Below, piece after piece: positions 44,201 to 52,183 of a stretch of 64,000 bases of DNA; positions within the stretch are counted from its first letter, which is position 1, and each line of letters starts with the position of its first letter. This DNA is from FEN-1219 sp963713355 (GTDB lineage: Bacteria; Pseudomonadota; Gammaproteobacteria; Steroidobacterales; Rariloculaceae): contig CAVQLK010000006.1 in NCBI GenBank assembly GCA_963713355.1, forward strand, positions 1,240,001 through 1,304,000. The letters run 5' to 3'. Made by a program: the position numbers and the translations under genes. The notes under the pieces are model-generated. The model was given only the letters and a program-made list of their open reading frames with translations, searched no databases and was not told where the DNA came from.

Positions 44201-45068
44201 CGGCACCGCCGTCGAGACGACGAGGCCGCTCATCGATGCGGCGGGCCATCTGTTGACGGTCGACCTCGGCGACGAGCCGCTTGCGCTCGATGCCGACCCG
44301 ATCCGCCTGGCGCAGGTATTCAGCAACCTGCTGAACAACGCCGCCAAGTACACCGCGAACGGCGGTCAGATCACGCTGCGCGCGCAGCGGCGCGGCGCCA
44401 ACGTCGTCGTCTCGATCAGCGACAACGGCGCAGGCATCCGCGCCGAGGTGCTCCCGCACGTGTTCGACCCGTTCGTGCAGGGCGATCGAAGCTACAGCCG
44501 CTCGCAGGGCGGGTTGGGCATCGGTCTTACGCTCGCTCGCAGCATCGTCGTGCTGCACGACGGCAGCATCGAGGCGCGCAGCGGCGGCTTGGGACAAGGC
44601 AGCGAGTTCATCGTCCGGTTACCGTTGCGACCGCCCGAGGCCGAGCGACCGGCCATCGAGCCGATTCGTCCGCCGACGCGGATTGCCGGCCGGCGTATTC
44701 TCGTCGTCGACGACAATGTCGATGCCGCCGAGAGCTTGGGCGCGCTGCTGCGGTGCTTGGGCGCGGAAGTGACGACGGTGCACGACGGCGCCGCCGCGCT
44801 CGAGGCGCTGCGCACGCAAGAGCCGGCGTTCGCTCTTTTGGACATCGGCATGCCCGGCATGGACGGCTATGAGCTTGCGCGGCGCGTGCGCTCCGAACCG
44901 CACGGCGCCGAGCTCACACTGATCGCATTGACGGGCTGGGGTAACGACGAGGACCGTCGACGTTCGCGCGAGGCGGGCATCGATCATCACCTCGTGAAGC
45001 CCGTCGACCTGCACGTGCTCGAGGAGCTGCTCGCCCGCGAGCCGCCGCTGGCTGACACGCTCCACTGA
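41262..45068 (+). CDS. Double-kinase hybrid protein (HK-REC-PAS-HK-REC)
   Basis: 1268 residues from the GTG at 41262; the preceding TTG is also in frame. An N-terminal PAS-like region (about 20-165) and a GAF-like region (about 175-340) precede a first HisKA (H360, SHEFRTPLTL) and HATPase. A receiver follows with D676 (LTDVMMPRLDG), then a PAS domain (about 765-880), a second HisKA (H909, AHELRTPLAP), a second HATPase and a C-terminal receiver with D1194 (LLDIGMPG). It is cytosolic. It therefore carries two complete kinase cores and two receivers in one chain. The gene lies 19 bp after the receiver-GAF kinase and ends the cluster. Confidence 0.92.
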   Translation: MSQVLASTLEPAFAGETEMAARMRVHDWASTPLGPVETWPPALLTSVSICLDCAFGIFVWWGPELVILYNDEYIPVLGPAKHPNALGQPAAKVWAEIWPVIGPMIAQVMDHGKATRSRDLELHLNRQGYLEEAYFSFSYSPIYDEHGRVGGVFCPCIETTEKVIGERRLSTLRDLAAQCKGSASEKAAYEAAADALRANGRDVPFALIYRVADDGSTAELDAAAGIGAGSLAAPARVALGGADDLWGLDEVVRTARAVTREDLAARFATLPTGPWVAAPHTAVALPVQLPGQDRPRAILVAGVSPMRALDDAYRTFFGLVATQIAAGLADAQALEEERRRAAALAEIDRAKTAFFSNVSHEFRTPLTLMLGPLEDLLANAYGPLPPAVARALTLAHGNSLRLLKLVNSLLDFARIEAGRVEVSYEPVDLAAVTTELASVFRSAVERAGLTLSVDCEPLVEPVYVDRDMWEKIVLNLLSNALKFTFEGKIEVSLKAGEDSVELTVHDTGVGIAEADVPKMFQRFHRVRNARSRTHEGSGIGLALVRELVKLHGGDIGLESREDVGTTFTVRLPKGKEHLPAERIGAARELAATRTGAQAFLVEALRTLPDDTRAAAEPAPAASPAPRARVLLADDNADMRDYVRRLLERHYDVVAVDDGQQALDSIGERLPDLVLTDVMMPRLDGFGLLATIRADERTRSLPVVMLSARAGEEARIEGIGAGADDYLVKPFSARELLARVASHLALAKQRGELERALRYRGEQLETLFEGAPFGIYLVDADFRIRNVNPVARPGFGDIPGGVEGRDFEEVMHMIRERPYADDIVRIFRHTLATGEPYSTREHAVIRPGGAREYYEWRLERITLPDGERGLVCYFRDISTHVAARTAVEESREALKEADRRKDEFLATLAHELRTPLAPIHNALQILRLAGRDGVVARSVHDMMDRQVNHMVRLVDDLMEVSRITRGKIDLRTQHVDLAAVIGTAVETTRPLIDAAGHLLTVDLGDEPLALDADPIRLAQVFSNLLNNAAKYTANGGQITLRAQRRGANVVVSISDNGAGIRAEVLPHVFDPFVQGDRSYSRSQGGLGIGLTLARSIVVLHDGSIEARSGGLGQGSEFIVRLPLRPPEAERPAIEPIRPPTRIAGRRILVVDDNVDAAESLGALLRCLGAEVTTVHDGAAALEALRTQEPAFALLDIGMPGMDGYELARRVRSEPHGAELTLIALTGWGNDEDRRRSREAGIDHHLVKPVDLHVLEELLAREPPLADTLH

Positions 45069-45201
45069 CCGCGTTCCGCGCTCGGCCGCGTCCACGCCGG
45101 GCCGCGCAAAACCGCCCCGATGAGTGGAGCTTCAGTGGTTTACGCGGCATCGAACTGCTCTTACCATCAGTCTCGTCGATCTGCCTCACGGGGTGGGAAC
45201 A

Positions 45202-47541
45202 ATGCGCAGGCCTCTACGCGTTCTGCTATCGACTTCGGCCGTCAGCGTGCCATACGCGGCTGTCGCGCAAGATCCGTCCGAGCCGTCTTCCGTGATCGAG
45301 GAAATCGTCGTCGTCGCGCAGAAGCGCGAGCAGCTGATCCAGGACGTCGGCATCGCCGTCACGGCTTTCTCGGGAAATAGTCTGCGCGAGCGCGAGATCG
45401 ACCAGTCTGAAGACCTCTATCAGCTGATCCCGAACGTGAACTTGCAGAATACCGGCGGCGGCGGCGCGCCCGTCGTCATCGTCCGGGGCGTCGGCCTGCA
45501 AAGCTTCCGAATCAACGATTCACCGACGACGGCGTTTTACGTCGACGACGTCTACCAGCCGTCGGTCGCGTCGGCCGAGTGGACGATGTTCGATCTCGAG
45601 CGCGTCGAGGTGCTGAAAGGGCCGCAGGGCGGCCTGTACGGCCGTAACGCGCTCGGCGGCGCGATTCAGATCATCTCGCAGACGCCGAGCGTCGACGATG
45701 CCAACAATGGCTACGTCTCGCTCGGCTTCGAGGACTACTCTCGCGAGGAGCTCGAAGCGGCCGCGAGCTTTGTGATCGGCGACAAGCTCGCGATTCGCAT
45801 CGCGGGGCGCGACGTCGGCGGCAGCGACGCGCCGTATCGCAGCGTCACGGGCGGCTACGACTACGGTGCCGAGGACCGCGACGCGGGCCGCGTCACGGTG
45901 CGTATCTCGCCGAGCGACACCTTCGACATCACGCTGCGCATGCAAGGCGGCAGCGACAACTCCGAGCTCGAGCCGCTTCGTCCCGTCGGCGTCTACGCGA
46001 ACCTCGGCCCGTTTCCTACGAGGCCGACCGTTTCGCGCGCCCTCATTGCCGGCTTGGGCGGCGTAATCCCGAACCCGCTGTGCGCGTCGATCATGAGCGG
46101 AGCGGGCTCGAATCCTGCGACTTGCGCCACTGCGACGGGCGTGACGTCGGCAGCCTACGGCCTGACACCGGACGACGTCTACGGCTCGGCGAGCGCGTTC
46201 CGCGGCTTTCTCGACAGCGATTGGTCGGGCACGAGCTTCATGCTCGACCTCACGCTCGGCGACTATCGCCTGCAGACGATCACGGGCGGCGATTCGATCG
46301 ACTACCGCCGCTACCAGGACTTCGAGGGCACGCCGCTCGAGCACTTGCACATCGACTACAACACCGAGATCGACGCCTGGTCGCAGGAGGTTCGGTTGTT
46401 CTACGAAGGCAGCGACACCTTGAGCTGGGTTGTCGGCGCAAGCTATGCCGAGGACGAGCTCCATGAGGACACGCTGCTATTTGGCACCCAAGGCGTGTTG
46501 CCCGTGATCTTCGGGGGCGCCGTGTTCAGCCCGCAGGTCTACGATCAGGACACCGAGGCGTTCGCGCTCTACGGGCACGCCGAGTGGCGCTTCGCCGACG
46601 CGTGGAACCTCGTCAGCGAGCTGCGTTACACGGACGAGGACAAGAGCTTCGTCGGCGGCGCGCGACTCGGTTTCGCGAATGGCGCGACGGTGCCGTTCGT
46701 GTCCACCGACGACTCGATCTCGTTCGACGCATGGTCGGGTAAGCTCGGTCTCGAATGGAGCCTGACGGACGACCTGCTGACGTACGCCACGATCTCGCGC
46801 GGCTTCAAGACGGGCGGCTTCTTCGGCGGCTTCCCGACCAATCCGGCGCAACTCGCGCCGTTCGATGCGGAGACGCTGTGGGGACTCGAGCTCGGCGTGA
46901 AGAGCGATTTAGCCGACGGCCGGGTGCGCCTCAACGCGAGCGTATTCTCCTACGATCGCGAGGACGTGCAGCAGAACGCCGGCGATCCCACGAGCCCCAT
47001 CCAAATCAAGCGCATCACGAACATCGGCGACGTCGATACCGTCGGTGCCGAGGCCGAAGTGACTTGGCTCGCGACGGAGGGCTTGTCGCTGAACCTCGGC
47101 GTCGGCGCCACGGACGCGGAGGTCAGCGACAGCACCTTCATCCAAGCGGCCTCGCTGCCGTTCTTGCCCGATACAGCGATGGAAGGCAGCAATCTGCCGA
47201 ACTATTCGGATCTCACCGCGAACTTCGTCGGCCGTTACGAGGGCTCGTTCGGCGGGAATCTCGGCTGGTTCGCGCAGCTCGAGGGCCGCTATCAGTCGGA
47301 GCAGGACCTCTCGATCATCACGAATCCCGTCGAGGTGCCGGTGTTCCGAGAGCCCGGCTACTCGCTATGGAACGTGCGTTTCGGCCTGAACGGCGACGCT
47401 TGGGCTGCGCAGCTATTCGTGAACAACGCGAGCGACGAGACCTACCGGATCCTCGCGCGCAACGACGGCGCCTTCGGCATTCACGAGCTATACGGCATGC
47501 CGCGCACGGCGGGCGTGAGCTTCCAGTATCAGTGGGAGTGA
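45202..47541 (+). CDS. TonB-dependent outer-membrane receptor
   Basis: 779 residues from the ATG at 45202, which gives a signal peptide ending near AAVAQ. A TonB-box-like segment EEIVVVAQKRE is followed by the plug domain (IAVTAFSG, DLYQLIPNVNLQNTGGGG, VEVLKGPQGGLYGRNALGGA), and the barrel ends in an aromatic-rich strand (VSFQYQWE). This is the type annotated as a TonB-dependent receptor for siderophore, sterol or other hydrophobic nutrients in Sphingomonas-like and gammaproteobacterial genomes; the ligand cannot be read from sequence. It lies 133 bp after the kinase cluster and is convergent with lactate permease. Confidence 0.93.
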   Translation: MRRPLRVLLSTSAVSVPYAAVAQDPSEPSSVIEEIVVVAQKREQLIQDVGIAVTAFSGNSLREREIDQSEDLYQLIPNVNLQNTGGGGAPVVIVRGVGLQSFRINDSPTTAFYVDDVYQPSVASAEWTMFDLERVEVLKGPQGGLYGRNALGGAIQIISQTPSVDDANNGYVSLGFEDYSREELEAAASFVIGDKLAIRIAGRDVGGSDAPYRSVTGGYDYGAEDRDAGRVTVRISPSDTFDITLRMQGGSDNSELEPLRPVGVYANLGPFPTRPTVSRALIAGLGGVIPNPLCASIMSGAGSNPATCATATGVTSAAYGLTPDDVYGSASAFRGFLDSDWSGTSFMLDLTLGDYRLQTITGGDSIDYRRYQDFEGTPLEHLHIDYNTEIDAWSQEVRLFYEGSDTLSWVVGASYAEDELHEDTLLFGTQGVLPVIFGGAVFSPQVYDQDTEAFALYGHAEWRFADAWNLVSELRYTDEDKSFVGGARLGFANGATVPFVSTDDSISFDAWSGKLGLEWSLTDDLLTYATISRGFKTGGFFGGFPTNPAQLAPFDAETLWGLELGVKSDLADGRVRLNASVFSYDREDVQQNAGDPTSPIQIKRITNIGDVDTVGAEAEVTWLATEGLSLNLGVGATDAEVSDSTFIQAASLPFLPDTAMEGSNLPNYSDLTANFVGRYEGSFGGNLGWFAQLEGRYQSEQDLSIITNPVEVPVFREPGYSLWNVRFGLNGDAWAAQLFVNNASDETYRILARNDGAFGIHELYGMPRTAGVSFQYQWE

Positions 47542-47563
47542 CGGCCCGGCCCGGTAGACATGT

Positions 47564-49171
47564 CTAAGCCGCATAGGCGTAGATCGCCGCGATCACGCCG
47601 AGCACGGAAGCCAGGAAGATGCTGTGCTTGATCGTGAAGCGGAACAGCTTCGATTCCTCCGAGCGCGCCATGCCGGTGGCAGCGACGGCGACGGCGAGAC
47701 TCTGCAGGCTGATCATCTTGCCCATGACGCCGCCGGAGGAGTTCGACGCCGCCATGATCGCGGGATCGACGCCGACTTGGTTCGCCGTGACGACCTGCAA
47801 GTTGCCGAACAGTGCGTTAGCGGACGTGTCGCTGCCGGTCAGGAACACGCCGAGCCAGCCGACCAATGCGCTGAAGAACGGGAACATGACGCCGGTCGCC
47901 GCGAACGCGAGGCCGAGCGTGACGACGGCGCCGCTGTAGTTCATGACGTACGCGAGGCCGAGCACGCAGGCGATCGTCAGCAGCGAGAACGCGAGCTGCT
48001 TCAGCACGCGCCCCAGGATGCCGACGTACATTCCCACCGACACGCGGAGTACCAGCGCCGCGGCGATCGTCGCCAGCGCGCAGGCCGTGCCGGCGGCCGC
48101 GAGCCAGTTGAACGTGTAGTTCGCCGCGTACGGCGCCGGCTGCGGGACCATGGGCGCCATGCGCGTGATCTCGTTGTGCAGCCCCGGCCACGCGAACACC
48201 ATGTTCGTCGTCTCGAGTGCGCGCTTCGACGGGCCGTAGCCCCAGACGAGCACGAATGCGACGAGCAGCAGGTACGGCGACCAGGCGAGCAGCGTGCGGC
48301 CGAACCCATGCTTCTTCGGCTCGGCGACGGCGGCGTGCTCGCCGGCGAGCACGAAGTTGTCCTTGGGCTGCCAGACCTTGAGCAGAACGACGAGGCCGAC
48401 GATGGCCGTCAGCGCAGCTAGGATGTCGACGAGCTGCGGGCCGATGAAGTTCGACACCAGAAACTGGACGCTCGCGAAGCAGACGCCGCAAACGATCGCG
48501 GCCGGCAGCACGCCCTTCAAACCGCGGAAGCCGCCCATGACCATGATCAGGTAGGCCGGGATGAACACCGACACCGGCGCGCAGATGCGGCCGACCCACT
48601 GCGACAGCGTGAGCTCGTCGATGCCCGTCGTTCCGGCCAGCGTGACAATGGGGATGCCGATCGAGCCGAATGCGACGGGCGCCGTGTTCGCGAGCAGGCA
48701 GATGCCGGCTGCGAAGAAAGGCGAGAAGCCGAGACCGGTCAGCATCGCGGCCGCGACGGCCACGGGCGTGCCGAAGCCCGCGGCGCCCTCGACGAACGCG
48801 CCGAACGCGAACGCGATCAGCATCGCTTGCAGCCGCCGGTCCTTCGTCAGGCCGCCGATCGAGTCCTTGATGATCTCGAAGTTGCCTGTCTCGAGCGTGA
48901 TTCGGTACAGCACGACGGCCCAGTAGACGATCCAGCCGATCGGCAGCAGGCCGAATGCCGCGCCCATCAGCGCCGATCTCACGGCGAGATCGGCCGGCAT
49001 GCTATACGCGACGGTCGCGATGACGAGCGCCGCGCCGAGGCCCGCGAGCGCGGACATCCACGCCGGCTTGCGGAGCACGCCGATCATGAGCAGCAGCACG
49101 GCGATTGGCACGGCGGCCACGAGCGTCGAGAGCACGGGGTTACCGAAGGGGTCGTAGTTGTGTTGCCACAT
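47564..49171 (-). CDS. lctP: L-lactate permease family transporter
   Basis: 535 residues, LctP family, with about 12-14 hydrophobic segments. Family features include the N-terminal MWQHNYDPFGN, FGAFVEGAAGFGTPVAVAAA and NTAPVAFGSIGIP, and the late SNSSGGVMGKMIS. It imports L-lactate (and often glycolate or D-lactate) with protons across the inner membrane. The membrane-anchor gene lies 17 bp upstream on the same strand, so the two are probably cotranscribed. No lactate dehydrogenase gene is adjacent. Confidence 0.94.
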   Translation of the reverse strand: MWQHNYDPFGNPVLSTLVAAVPIAVLLLMIGVLRKPAWMSALAGLGAALVIATVAYSMPADLAVRSALMGAAFGLLPIGWIVYWAVVLYRITLETGNFEIIKDSIGGLTKDRRLQAMLIAFAFGAFVEGAAGFGTPVAVAAAMLTGLGFSPFFAAGICLLANTAPVAFGSIGIPIVTLAGTTGIDELTLSQWVGRICAPVSVFIPAYLIMVMGGFRGLKGVLPAAIVCGVCFASVQFLVSNFIGPQLVDILAALTAIVGLVVLLKVWQPKDNFVLAGEHAAVAEPKKHGFGRTLLAWSPYLLLVAFVLVWGYGPSKRALETTNMVFAWPGLHNEITRMAPMVPQPAPYAANYTFNWLAAAGTACALATIAAALVLRVSVGMYVGILGRVLKQLAFSLLTIACVLGLAYVMNYSGAVVTLGLAFAATGVMFPFFSALVGWLGVFLTGSDTSANALFGNLQVVTANQVGVDPAIMAASNSSGGVMGKMISLQSLAVAVAATGMARSEESKLFRFTIKHSIFLASVLGVIAAIYAYAA

Positions 49172-49188
49172 GGCGCGTCGGTTCTCTT

Positions 49189-49833
49189 TTAGATGATTCC
49201 GTAGTCGACGATGTCGTCGAAGAAGCCGGTGACCGTCAGCGTGATCGTCACAGGGCCGTCGTGGAGGTTTAGCCAGTACCAGCCATGCTCACCGTCGAAC
49301 GGTGCGACGAGCGAGCCCGTCGCTTCAGTCGCGCCTTCTTGGTCTTCGCGATAGCGGACGAAGAAATCCTGACCGGCTGCGGGATCGTGCCCGTGCATGT
49401 CGCAGTAGACGAGGCCGCCGTCCGTTTTCCACGTGTAGGCGATGACCTTGCTTGCGCGCAGCACCGTTTTGACTTCCGTCTGCTCGTCGCGCTCGAGCGT
49501 AATCGTCAGCGTCCGCGTCTGGATCGGCCGGTCGTCGGACTGGTGGACGGCCGGGTTCGGCAGCGGCACGGGCTCGTTGAATGCGGGGATCTCGACCTCG
49601 CGGACCGTCTCGTTGCCGCCAAGCACGTCCTTGATCTCGAGTGTGCGTGTCGGCGCCGCATTGAGATCCGTGAGTCCAAGCGCTCGGCCCACGCCCGTCG
49701 GATCGATTCCGTACTCGGCCGGCAGCACGGCGACGACCAGCACGATCGCGGCGACGACGAGCGCCACGACGACGCTCAAGCCGATGCGCTGGCCGGACGG
49801 CGGTTGCCAGCCCGGTGATGGCTCAGATGACAA
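49189..49833 (-). CDS. 'Transmembrane anchor protein' family protein
   Basis: 214 residues. One membrane segment (about 19-37) is followed by AVLPAEYGIDPTGVGRALGL, a phrase characteristic of proteins annotated 'transmembrane anchor protein'. The rest is periplasmic, with VIAYTWKTDGG, MHGHDPA and LVAPFDGEHGWYWLN, a beta-sandwich-like domain with several His that might bind metal. The same domain, without the anchor, is found at 12890-13342. It is probably cotranscribed with lactate permease; a functional link is not known. Confidence 0.8.
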   Translation of the reverse strand: MSSEPSPGWQPPSGQRIGLSVVVALVVAAIVLVVAVLPAEYGIDPTGVGRALGLTDLNAAPTRTLEIKDVLGGNETVREVEIPAFNEPVPLPNPAVHQSDDRPIQTRTLTITLERDEQTEVKTVLRASKVIAYTWKTDGGLVYCDMHGHDPAAGQDFFVRYREDQEGATEATGSLVAPFDGEHGWYWLNLHDGPVTITLTVTGFFDDIVDYGII

Positions 49834-49911
49834 AGGTGATCCCCCCCAACTGCGTTCTTTCGAAAGTCTACACCGCGCCAGGCTCCGCCCACTTCACTGC
49901 CCAAGCAATGC

Positions 49912-50667
49912 CTACTGCGCAGCCGTCGCTTGCGCATCTTGCCACGTCGGGTCCTCGTAGTGGTCGGCTCGGCCGGATACCGGATTGCGATAGTGGAATG
50001 GCGGCACGTATGCGGCCGGGTAGGGCGCATAGGGCACGGACTGCGGCCGGTCCGGCGGCAACCGCTCGTAGGGCGCGAAGATCGCGGACGCGCGCTTGGC
50101 CCAGCCGTCCTCGTAGTTCGTATAAAACGTTTGGTAGCCGTGCAGATAGTCGAGCTTCCAGACGCCGTCCTGCTTGACGAAGACGTTCTCGTAGATGCCG
50201 TCCCCCCATTGAGCGTTGCTGTTCATGATCCCGAACATCACGAACAGTCGTGAGCGCACGTGCGCCGTCTCGCCGTCGGGCGATACGTGGACGACGGGCT
50301 GCAAGTGCATGTGATTGAACAGCGAGCCTTCGCGCGGGCCCATGTTGCCGGGCGTGAGGTTGCGCATGTACTCGCGGACGCGGTCCTGGCCGATGAAAAC
50401 TCCGCGGCCCAAGATCTCGACGACACCCTCCGGCGCGAACAGATCGGCAACGTCGTCGTGGCGCGATTTGTCGACGTAGTGGCCGTAGATGCTCGCGAGG
50501 TTCTCGAGCTCGTCGACGTCCTGCAAGCGCTGCACCTCGAGCTTGGCGTCGGCGACCGCGTTCTCGATCTCGGCGATCGACGCCAGCACTTCCGGCCCAG
50601 GGCCCGAGCCGCAGCCCGCGGCGCCGCCCGCGAGCAGCACAACCAGTGCAACCGCTCGCGCGCTCAT
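49912..50667 (-). CDS. SnoaL/NTF2-like lipoprotein
   Basis: 251 residues from the ATG at 50667, which overlaps the stop of the next gene upstream (ATGA). The signal peptide ends in a lipobox (LLAGGAAGC), so it is probably a lipoprotein. A short coiled stretch (ASIAEIENAVADAKLEVQRL) precedes one NTF2-like domain: YGHYVDKSRHDDVADLFA, GRGVFIGQDRVREYM, YENVFVKQDGVWKLDYLHG. The tail ends PPFHYRNPVSGR, which recurs in the neighbouring protein. SnoaL-like folds include cyclases, isomerases and dehydratases; the reaction is unknown. Confidence 0.82.
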   Translation of the reverse strand: MSARAVALVVLLAGGAAGCGSGPGPEVLASIAEIENAVADAKLEVQRLQDVDELENLASIYGHYVDKSRHDDVADLFAPEGVVEILGRGVFIGQDRVREYMRNLTPGNMGPREGSLFNHMHLQPVVHVSPDGETAHVRSRLFVMFGIMNSNAQWGDGIYENVFVKQDGVWKLDYLHGYQTFYTNYEDGWAKRASAIFAPYERLPPDRPQSVPYAPYPAAYVPPFHYRNPVSGRADHYEDPTWQDAQATAAQ

Positions 50668-52112
50668 CGGCGTGCTCCCGTCTGACCGCTGACGGGGTTC
50701 GAATAGTGGAACGGCGGAACGAAGGCGCCGGGATACGGCTCGTAGACCACGCTCGACGGACGGTCCGGCGTCACACCGCGGCCCATCGCGTAGGCGTCGA
50801 TGGCTTTCGGGTCGGCATTCAGCCAACCGCTCTCGTAGGGCGCGACGAAATTCGCGAACCAGTGCAGCTTGCGGAGCTTCCAGACGCCGTTCTCTTTGAC
50901 GTACTCGTTCTCGTAGACGCCTTCACCCCAGTGGCCGCCCGAGTCAGCGCCCGAGATGCCCCTCATCATGAGCAGCCGCCAGCGGCCGTTCGCCGTCATG
51001 CCGTCGTCAGCCACGGTGACGATCGGCTGCAGCTGGAAGTGCTCGTTGAGCACACCCTCGATCGGTCCCTGCATCCCGCCGCTTAAGCTCATCAAATAGC
51101 GGCGAATGCTGTCCTTGCCGACATAGACGCCGCTCGGGCCGATCTCGATCGTGCCGTCGTCGGCGAAGAGATCGACGACCTCGTCCCAGAGCATCTTGTC
51201 GGTGTAGTAGCCGTAGCTGCCTTGCAGGTTCTGGATCGCATTGACGTCCGCGACGTGCGTCGCGCGTGCTGCGACGGCCGCGAGGCGCGTGCGTGCCGCG
51301 GCAGCGCGTGCCGCGGGGTCCCCCTCGGGTGCGGAGACGGGCGCAGGCGCTGCAACGCCTACGGCCTCGGCCTCGACGCAAACGCGAGGCTCGCAACGCC
51401 CGGAGACGGGATTGCGGTAGTGATAAGGCGGCTGATAGACGGCCGGATAGGATTGATAGGCGACGCTCGGCGGCCGGTCCGGCGGATAATCCGCGAGCGG
51501 CGGATCCATCGGCTGCGGCGCTTTGTGCCACCCCGGTGAGTAGGGCGCCGCGAACGTCTGAAACCAATGCACCTTGCTGAGCTTCCAGACCCCGCCTTCC
51601 TTCACATACTCGTTCTCGTAGGGCCCTTCGGCCCAAACCGCGCTCTCGCCGTGCTGGCCGATCTGGATCAGCGCGCGCCATCGGCCGTTGGCCGTGAGCC
51701 CGTCGGGCGCGACGTGCACGACGCCCTGGAGAATCATGTGATTGAAGAGCTCGCCTCGCCCGAGACCTTCCCCGCCGATGATGCGGTCGTAGAACTCGGC
51801 GATGCGCGCCTTACCGACATAGACGCCCGAGCCGCCGAGCTCGGCCGTCGTGGCGGGGTCGTCGGCGAACAACGCGCCGATCTCGCGGCTCAGCTTCTTG
51901 TCGACGTAGTAGCCGTAGGCACGTTGCAGCCGTTTGATGGCCTTGGTGTCCTCGAGCAGGCCGATGTCTTGCTCTAACGTCGCGAGCTCGGCTTCGAGCG
52001 CGGTAAGGCGTGCGGTCGAGTCCTCGGCTTCCTGCGCACTGCCGCCGGCTGCAAGCAACAACGCACAGAGCGCCGTGACGCTCGAAGCGCCCAAGATCTC
52101 GGTCAGACGCAT
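50664..52112 (-). CDS. Exported protein with two SnoaL/NTF2-like domains
   Basis: 482 residues from the ATG at 52112; the longer open frame is antisense to the desaturase. The signal peptide ends near residue 27 (GGSAQ). Two homologous NTF2-like domains (about 55-230 and 285-475) share YGYYVDK/YGYYTDK, GVYVGKARIAEFY/GVYVGKDSIRRYL, YENEYVKE-GVWKL in both, and a closing PYHYRNPVSG/PFHYSNPVSG. The downstream lipoprotein carries a third copy. The gene is therefore an internal duplication, and the operon encodes three related domains. Function unknown; periplasmic by inference. Confidence 0.82.
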   Translation of the reverse strand: MRLTEILGASSVTALCALLLAAGGSAQEAEDSTARLTALEAELATLEQDIGLLEDTKAIKRLQRAYGYYVDKKLSREIGALFADDPATTAELGGSGVYVGKARIAEFYDRIIGGEGLGRGELFNHMILQGVVHVAPDGLTANGRWRALIQIGQHGESAVWAEGPYENEYVKEGGVWKLSKVHWFQTFAAPYSPGWHKAPQPMDPPLADYPPDRPPSVAYQSYPAVYQPPYHYRNPVSGRCEPRVCVEAEAVGVAAPAPVSAPEGDPAARAAAARTRLAAVAARATHVADVNAIQNLQGSYGYYTDKMLWDEVVDLFADDGTIEIGPSGVYVGKDSIRRYLMSLSGGMQGPIEGVLNEHFQLQPIVTVADDGMTANGRWRLLMMRGISGADSGGHWGEGVYENEYVKENGVWKLRKLHWFANFVAPYESGWLNADPKAIDAYAMGRGVTPDRPSSVVYEPYPGAFVPPFHYSNPVSGQTGARR

Positions 52113-52183
52113 TTGCGTTCTTCCCCCGAGGGGTAAACCGGCCGCCGTGCCGCGTTTCGGCGCGCCTCGGCGCCGCCGCGGTC

